Assembly (NCBI GenBank): GCA_963383645.1
Contig: OY726559.1
Span: 124,836,221 to 124,900,220, forward strand
Direction of reading: 5' to 3'
Origin: Muscardinus avellanarius
Taxonomy: Eukaryota > Chordata > Mammalia > Rodentia > Gliridae
DNA: 64,000 nucleotides
Under the pieces are notes generated by a model. The model saw only the letters and a list, made by a program, of their open reading frames with translations. It was not told the DNA's origin and did no database searches. Every line of letters starts with the position of its first letter. The first letter of the stretch is position 1. Positions 57,723 through 64,000 of this stretch are shown in pieces. Made by a program: the position numbers and the translations under genes.

Positions 57723-57780
57723 GGGTGCTGGGGATTGAACCCCAAGGCATTCCTTATTTTAAAGTACTACAGTACTTTAT
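57723..57780 (-). repeat. dID fragment
   Basis: GTGCTGGGGATTGAACCCCAAGG; truncated after GGCATTCC. Confidence 0.6.
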
Positions 57781-57991
57781 TTTGAGAGAATAATGAAAGG
57801 CATTGACAGGGATACAGGACTGGAACAGGTTTTAGACGTATGAAGAGCTGTGTGCAGTGGCTGCTTCTACTGTGTCTAGTATATTGTCAGCATGCCTGTT
57901 TCTTTTCTCTATAGCTTCCCTCCCAAACAACCCTTTGTGGCTTCTTATTATTTTTCTTTCACTGCATATTTTCCTTTTTAAAATATACTCT

Positions 57992-58428
57992 GCCGGGCGT
58001 GGTGGCGCACGCTTGTAATCCCAGCGTTCGGGAGGCGGAGACCGGAGGATCGTGGTTCGTGGACAGCCTCAGCTACTTAGTGAGGTCCTTTGCAAATCAG
58101 TGAGACCCTGTCTCAAAATAAAGAATAAAAAATAGGCCAGGCGTGGTGGATCACGCTTGTAATCCCTGCGCTTGGGAGGCGGAGACAGGAGGATCGTGCT
58201 GGTTCAAAGCCAGCCACGCTGGCTTAAGAGACCCTGTTTCCAAATAAAAATATAAAAATAGGTCTGGGAGTGTAGCCTGGAGGTAGAAGGGTTTCCAGGA
58301 ACCCCAGTACCACAAAAAAAAAAAAAAAAAAAAAAAAAAAATAGGGCAGAGGATGTAGCTCGGAGGTAGAATGCCCCTGGGTTCCATCCCCAGACCCGCA
58401 ATAAATAAATAAATAAATAAATAAAAAA
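57992..58428 (+). repeat. Nested SINEs (IV inside II)
   Basis: Outer type II left arm and linker 57992-58135 and right arm 58341-58399 with an (AAAT)n tail; inner type IV copy 58136-58340 with hairpin GCCAGCCACGCTGGC and a pure A tail of about 27. ATAG-type sequence lies at both inner borders. Confidence 0.88.
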
Positions 58429-58429
58429 T

Positions 58430-59421
58430 ATACTTTTATTGGTGCAGTAGGTGTCTCACTTGGCACATGCGCACACAGCGCTTGGGGGGCTTGCCGGCAC
58501 CGCCTCCTCCCCTCCCCCTTGGAGGTCAGGACCTCGGTATTCCCTCATAACGTTAATGGAGGCAATTCCTTCATTGATCCTCCTTCTCCCCCACCCTCCC
58601 CGGCTCCACTGAGGCTGCTCCTCCCTGACCTGGAGCCCCCCTGGTCCCCCATTACTCCCTAGCTTGAGCATAGCAAACAGGACCCTTCACCTCCTGTGAC
58701 TGGCTAATCTCACACAGCACAATGTCCTCCGGGTCCATCCATTATCCCGCAAATGACACTGTTATTTTGTCATTCTTTATTGCTGAGCAGAATTCCATTG
58801 TCTGTCTAGCCCACAATGTTGTAATCATTCAGGTGTTGTTGTTGGGATTTGTTGTTGTTTGCAGTCCTGGGAATAGAACCCAGGGGCGGTCTACCTCCAG
58901 GTTACATCCCCAGCCCTATTTTTTATTCTTTATTTTTGTTTTTACTGTACTAGGGGTAGAACCCAGGGACATTCTACCTCTGAGCTCCAACCCCAACCCC
59001 TATTTTTTTTTTATTCTTTATTTTGAAACAGGGTCTCACTGAGTTGCGGAGGGCCTCAATAATTAGCTGAGGCTGTCCGTGAACCGTGATCCTCCAGTCT
59101 CAGATTCCCAAATGCTGGGATTACAAGCATGCGCCACCACGCCCAGCTTATTCTTTATTTTGAAACAGAGTCTCACTGAGTTGCAAAGGGCCTCACTAAG
59201 TAGCTGAGGAAAACCGGGACCCTCCTGTCTCAGCCTCCCAAATGCTGGGGTTACAAGCATGCGCCGCCATGCCCGGCTTCCATTCATCTGTTGATGGACA
59301 CCAAGGTTGGTTCCATATTTTGGCTATTGCGAATTGTGCTGCTATGAACATGGGTATGCCTACGTTACTAGTTCTCTGATTTTGGCCCCTTTGGAAAGAT
59401 ACCCAGGAGCGGCATAGCTGG
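58430..59421 (-). mobile_element. L1 3' end split by SINEs
   Basis: The 3' UTR and ORF2 end occupy 58430-58850 and 59279-59421 in reverse. ACTTTTATTGGTGCAGTAGG gives the 3' tail, CATCTGTTGATGGACACC (59286) and TTGGCTATTGCGAATTGTGC the ORF2 end. Similar in extent to the 20.9-kb copy. Confidence 0.87.
58862..59278 (-). repeat. Nested SINEs inside the L1 end
   Basis: Outer right arm 58862-58935 and outer left arm 59150-59278 surround an inner type II copy 58945-59149. Confidence 0.82.
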
Positions 59422-59604
59422 AGAGCCCAGAGGCATTCTACCCCTGAGCGATACCCCCAGCCCTTTTACCTTTTCTATTGAAACAGAATGTCAGTAGGTT
59501 TCTGAGAGTCTCACTACACTGCTGAGGCTGTCCTTGAACCTGCGATCCTCCTGTGGCAGCCTCTCCAGGACTGGCATCACAGGTGTGCGCCTCCGTGCCT
59601 GGCT
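59422..59604 (-). repeat. B1-dID SINE, type I
   Basis: Begins inside the right arm at CCCAGAGGCATTC; left arm ends CCGTGCCTGGCT. Confidence 0.8.
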
Positions 59605-60078
59605 ATGGTCTCTTCCTACATTCAGATTTCCTCCTCTCTGGACACTTAGCTCGGGGCACACGGAGGTTGACCTATGGATTGTGCTTCCTTTCCTGGAATT
59701 ATACAAGCTCTGGCTTCTCACTGAGCATCTGGCCGCTCAGAATAAAGACTTCATTCTCAGGCTCGCAAGCAGCTTGTGTGACCGAGGGATGTCGCCGGAG
59801 GAGCGTGTTCAAAGCTGTAGGACGCTGTAGGAGCGGTGTGACTTCCCTTCCTCCTCCCTTCCTTGCTCCAAATTAGAAGGTAGTGGCCAGTAAAAAGCTT
59901 CGTCTAGAGGCCCTAAAGGACAGAGGCCACACCCTAGGGTGGCAGAGCCTGCAGCCCAAATCTGTAGAACTGCATGCCAGCCTGGGACTGCATTTGTCCA
60001 GAATGTTAAGCAAGCAAGAACTAAGCACACAGACCATGGTAACGACCAAGGAGGCTCCCTCAAAATGAGCAGAGCTGC

Positions 60079-60476
60079 ATGGCTGGGTACGACGGCACAG
60101 GACTGTCACCCCACTGCTCGGGAGGCTGGGGCAGGAGGATCGCAGGTTTGAGGCCAGTGCACAGTCACTTAGACCCTATCTGAAAATAAAAAGGGCTGGG
60201 GGTGCAGTTCAGTGGTAGAGTGCCACTAGGCTCAACCCCTGGGACCAAAATAAGGAAGGGAGGGAGGGAGGGAAGGAGGGACGGAGGCATGGTGGCACAC
60301 ACTGTAATCCCAGCTCTTGGGAGGCTGAGGCAGGAGGATCTCAGATTCCTAGTCAGCCTCAGCAACCTGTGAAGCCCTCTGAAACGTAGCGAGACTCTAG
60401 TTCAAAATAAAAATACAATATGTCTGGAGGTGTAGCTTGGAGGTAGAATACACGTGGGTTCAATCCTCATTACCAC
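60079..60476 (+). repeat. Two SINEs separated by (GGGA)n
   Basis: 60079-60246 (CATGGCTGGGTACGACGGC), GGGA/GGAA repeat 60251-60285, then 60285-60476. Confidence 0.83.
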
Positions 60477-60752
60477 AAAAAGAAGAGGCGGAGGAGGAGA
60501 AAGAAGAGGAGGAGACAAAAGAACGGTTGCATGTTCTCGGGTGGGGATCTTTCCGTTTAAATGAGATAAACAGCCCCAGAAGTCCGCGTATGGCCGGATC
60601 GGCTCGCAGACTCCACCTACTCGGCTCCTTTGCGTTCTGCTGGTCTTTCTTCACCATGGTGCGCACAGTATTGGGTATTGCTGTGCACTCGCTGCTTGTT
60701 TTATGATTATATTTATGGTCTTTTCAGTCACATGGTATATTTCTAGGGCTTT

Positions 60753-60952
60753 TTTTGTACTGGGGGTTGAACTCAGGGGCATTCTACCTCCAAGCTATAC
60801 CCTCAGCCCTATTTTATTTTTTAATTGGAAACGGGGTCTCACTAATTTGGTGAGAGCCTTGGTAAACTGCCAAGGCTGGCTTTGAACCTGCAACCCTCCT
60901 GTCTCAGTCTCCCCAGTACTGGGATGACAGGCACGCGCCACCATGCCCAGCA
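60753..60952 (-). repeat. B1-dID SINE, type I/III
   Basis: GTACTGGGGGTTGAACTCAGG to GCCACCATGCCCAGC; linker TTTTTAATTGGAAACGGG. Confidence 0.83.
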
Positions 60953-61051
60953 TAGTTTTTACCTTTTTGCCTTACACTTTTCCCATAGTGCAGAGCCCAA
61001 CTAATTGGGACATAAAGGATATTGAACAAATAATATCTTTCTAAATGAGCA

Positions 61052-61466
61052 TTAGAAGCAGAGTGTGGTGGTGCACACACAATCCCAGTACTCGGGAGGC
61101 TGGGACCGAGGACGGCAGGTGCCAGATCAGTCACAGCAAATTAGCAAAGCTTCAAAATAACAGAAGCTGGGCGTGGTGGCGCACACTTGTAATCCCAGCA
61201 CTGGGGAGGCTGAGACCAGAGGATCGCAATTCGAGGACAGCCTCAGCTACTTAGTGAGGCCCTTTGCAACTCAGTGAGACCTGGTTTCAAAATGATGAGT
61301 AAAAAATAGGGCAGGGGGGTGTAGCTGGGAGGTTGAAGGCCTCTGGGTTCCATCCCCAGACCCGCAATTAGATGGATAGATAGATAGATAGATAGATAGG
61401 TAGATAGAATGGGGCCAGTGGTGTCGCTCACAGGTAGAATGCCTCTGGGTTCAATCCCAACACCAA
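61052..61466 (+). repeat. Nested SINEs with (GATA)n
   Basis: Outer left arm 61052-61164 and right arm 61413-61466; inner type II copy 61166-61368 with a GATA tail 61369-61406. Confidence 0.83.
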
Positions 61467-61509
61467 AAATTTAGGGCTCTATAGCGCTATATATGAACCT
61501 GTTTACTTC

Positions 61510-62055
61510 AGCCATGTGCTTCTCATCTCGTGCGAGGATTCACCCGCGAAAGGAAGAAAGTCCATGCCTCCGCTAGACGGCAAACCACAGTGGAGTCGCT
61601 CCACTGGCTGGCAAAGCCTCAACTGTGAAATGTGTGCGTGCCAAGGGTGTGTAAAATGCCTTTATTTGTAAAGGGCCTCGGAGGACTCGTCTGGCTGCTG
61701 ACTCCCCGGATCCCCGACACCTGCAAAGCCGTGCGCCATTTCAGGCTGCGGTCAGCGGGACACTGGCGGTTTGCATGTCAGGCCCTCATCTGGGGGGCGA
61801 GTTCATCTCACCCCGGTGGCCCCGGGCTTCTTCCCGCCCCCTCGTGCGCAGCGCCGCAGCGGCCTCCTAACGAGGGCTGGCCTTCTGCGGGATGGCCTCC
61901 GAGGCCATCGAGGACAGGGATTTGAGGCTGGGTAGGAGCAGGCGGAGACGGGCACTGGAGAAGCAGCAGGAAATGGAGAGCGCCGCGAGGCAGGGGCGGT
62001 GGGGGAGGCAGGCCTCGGGGAGCACTCGTTTCGACTTTTATGTATTTTATTTTAT
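61510..62055. other. CpG-rich region with a short plus-strand reading frame
   Basis: G+C and CpG rise between about 61680 and 62030. A 59-codon plus-strand frame starts at 61891 (MASEAIEDRDLRLG, then basic RSRRRRALEKQQEMESAA) and ends in the SINE at about 62070. I do not recognise the product. GGTAGG (61931) and GGTGGG (61998) could be donors. It may be an unannotated first exon, a CpG-rich regulatory element, or chance. Confidence 0.3.
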
Positions 62056-62059
62056 TCCT

Positions 62060-62231
62060 ATTTTGGGTTGAACCCAGCGGCATCCTACCTCTTAGCTACA
62101 CCCCAGTCATTTTTTATTTTGAAACAGACTAGCTGGATTGTTAAGGGTCTTGCTAAATTGCTGAGGCTGGCCTCGAATCTCTGATCCCCTGTGTTAGCCC
62201 AAGGTGCTGGGATTACAGGCGTGAGCTGCCA
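62060..62231 (-). repeat. B1-dID SINE, old
   Basis: TTTTGGGTTGAACCCAGCGGC; left arm ending GGGATTACAGGCGTGAGC, closer to ancestral B1. Confidence 0.78.
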
Positions 62232-62538
62232 TGCTCCTCGTCTCTGCCTTATCTAGCCACAGGGTGGGCCTCTGCTTTCCTAACTTCAGAGTGAAGCTTA
62301 AGCCCTCGTGGACGGCACCCGGGGCAGGTAAACAGGGCCCACTTGCAGGCGGGCAGCAGCTCCCGCGCGCATGCGCAGATAGGCTAAGAACCGCTCGGTG
62401 GTCCTCGCCCTCCAGGGCTGAGGCGCAGCGCCGAGGCTCAGAACACTGTGTTAGCAGGTCTTACAAGGAGTTATGACGGGGGCTAAAGTCTTTGAGCACC
62501 CACCGCTCTAACGAAAAGACACGTAAAGACTCAGGCAT

Positions 62539-62745
62539 AGCCGGGCGTGGTGCGCACCTGTAATCCCCGCGCTTGGGAGGCTGAGACAGGAGGACCACAC
62601 AGGTTCGAAGCCAGCCTCAGCTACTTAGTGAGGCTCCCAGCAACTCAGTGAGACCCTGTTTCCAAATAAAATATAAAATAGGTCTAGGAGTATAGCCTGG
62701 GGGTAGAAAGCCTCTGGGCCCCCCCCACAAACACACACACAACAT
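62539..62745 (+). repeat. B1-dID SINE, type III
   Basis: CATAGCCGGGCGTGGTGCGC; right arm ends AAAGCCTCTGGGCCCCCCCC with a CA-rich tail. Confidence 0.87.
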
Positions 62746-62840
62746 AAGTAAGCATAATAGCTATTCCTTCAGAGGAAACATTAAAATGCTTTAACTAGAA
62801 TTCATGTCATTTTGGTTTCTAATTTCTTTTTATTTTTTTT

Positions 62841-63084
62841 AATTGGGGATTAAACCCAAGGGGTTCTACCTCAGAGCTATACCCCTATCCCTACTTTATT
62901 TATTTTGACTTTTTTCTCTTTTTTTAGTACTAGAGGTTGAACCCAGAGCTCTGAGCTATACCCTCTGCCCTTTTTATTTCTTATTTTGAAATGGGAGCTC
63001 TCTAAGATGCTGAGTCTGGCCTCGAACCTGCAATCCTCCCGTCTCAGCCTCCCAAGTACAGGCATGCACCACCACACTCAGCTT
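62841..63084 (-). repeat. dID arm plus B1-dID SINE
   Basis: Lone right arm 62841-62900 and a copy 62926-63084 whose right arm lacks GGCATTCTACC. Confidence 0.78.
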
Positions 63085-64000
63085 CTCAGTTCTTGATCTA
63101 CCCGGCATGGTGGTACCTATGAAGGGTGACAGTGTGTGAGAGACTGTGCCGTCTGACTGCCAGGAAGTAACTGTCCAGACATCTGAAAGAAACCTCAGTT
63201 GTTATTTAAGGACACAGTAGAGGTCTAATGTGGTCCCAGCAACACTAAACCTATATACTGAAGATAGTGACTTCATGAATTACCAGGACTCAGAAATGAC
63301 AGGGGTGTGGATGCGGCTACTTCCCCTGTGGCCCTCATCTTCCAGGAACACTTCGTGGAGAGAGCTCACTATCACCCAGAGCCGAGGTGTGCGCGCCCTT
63401 CGCGTTCCGGGCCTCTGTGCTCGGGGCCTGCAAACCACTGCTACTTGCAGCGCCCCCACCAAATGCCGGCCGCTGCATCTTGGCTGCGGTTGGCTCTGCA
63501 GCCAGTAAACTAGGATGCCGCGTCTGGCCCGTGCATTTTTAGGGAAGAGAAAAATAGTAGACATGGAAAGGAAATGATGGGAGCAGAGGAGGGGGAAGTT
63601 CCCTGGAAGTCTAAAAGAAGGAACCAAGGAGGGTTATTTCTGGCCTGGGACTCTCTGTACCACATGAAATTATGAGAATGATTTAATTGCTCCTGTGCAT
63701 TGAAACTCCAGAGAGAGCCCATAATGGCTGGGTTACACCCAGACCAGGCAAGCGAGGGTTAGACAGGGCGGCCTCCTGCCAACAAAACCTGCTCTGCCAA
63801 TACAAGGGACTGCGCCCCGAGCTTGCCACCAGGGAGGCGGGTGTCACCCGCGATGGCCGGCACTTTAGGGCAGTCAGAGGTGGGCCTCCAGCAGGCCTGG
63901 GCTCCAGTCCTTCCTCTGCCTGCTTGCTACATGCACTCGGCCAGCAAACAAGGAAATAAGCAAATAAACATATAAAAGGAGTGGGTTTTGTTGGGGAGGG

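Noticed and set aside
60640..60666. ATG followed by GTGAAG on the minus strand as MYO1E exon 1
   Set aside because: An ATG-GT pair fits the needed exon 1 end by chance, but there is no CpG island around it and no match to a known MYO1E leader.

Overview
This window is mammalian and almost certainly from a rodent. About half of it is a dimeric SINE: a B1 (7SL-derived) left arm joined through an A-rich linker to a shortened ID (tRNA-derived) right arm, the class described as B1-dID/MEN in dormice and squirrel-related rodents. The undeleted ID elements that dominate ground-squirrel DNA are nearly absent, so I do not name a species. Young L1 ends, one L1-derived element with an intact ORF1, old MIR, L2, hAT and Tigger fossils, and many microsatellites make up most of the rest.

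One protein-coding gene is recognisable: MYO1E (myosin-Ie, a long-tailed class I myosin), on the minus strand. Exon 2 lies at 15586-15729 (48 codons starting [10 protein letters not shown]) and exon 3 at 3260-3349 (30 codons starting [10 protein letters not shown]). Both read as clean, phase-0 exons with splice sites. The layout is therefore: 1-3259 part of intron 3; 3260-3349 exon 3; 3350-15585 intron 2; 15586-15729 exon 2; 15730-64000 part of intron 1. Exon 1, which must contribute only the initiator ATG, and the P-loop exon 4 were not found. Intron 2 has the marks of a minor-spliceosome (U12-type) intron: donor GTATCCTTT and branch site CCTTAAC 16 nt before exon 3, with no polypyrimidine tract.

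Intron 2 also holds a chimeric retrocopy (5401-5755, minus) in which the first ~107 nt of U2 snRNA are fused to the 3' end of ATP5PO (ATP synthase OSCP subunit) mRNA, with poly(A). It also contains a MER5-like hAT fossil, an old L1 end and a long GGA/GAA/GAG/GCG repeat 270 bp below the exon 2 donor. A complementary CCT/TTCC/CCG repeat with the same embedded SINE fragment lies 2.6 kb on the other side of exon 2, so exon 2 sits inside an inverted repeat.

Intron 1 holds a 27-bp minisatellite (17986-18342), a 2.36-kb half-L1 (HAL1-like) element (32799-35157) with a perfect 14-bp target-site duplication, an intact ORF1, no sense-strand ORF2 and an embedded inverted piece of an older L1, three 5'-truncated L1 ends, two Tigger fossils, L2 and other old LINE remnants, and two CpG-rich patches near 48.0-48.4 kb and 61.5-62.0 kb.

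SINE labels used below: I = older copies (left-arm B box like GGTTCAAGGCC); II = copies with CATTCGGGAGG and GGTTCGCGGACAGCC and linker CAAAATAAAGAATAAAAAAT; III = copies with GGTTCGAAGCCAGCC and linker TTTCCAAATAAAATATAAAA; IV = like III but with a GCCAGC..GCTGGC hairpin, a shortened left arm and a right arm shortened to GGCTTCCAGGAACCCC. 'dID' means a right arm alone. No tRNA or rRNA gene, CRISPR array or bacterial feature was seen. Coordinates of repeats are read by eye and may be off by several bases.
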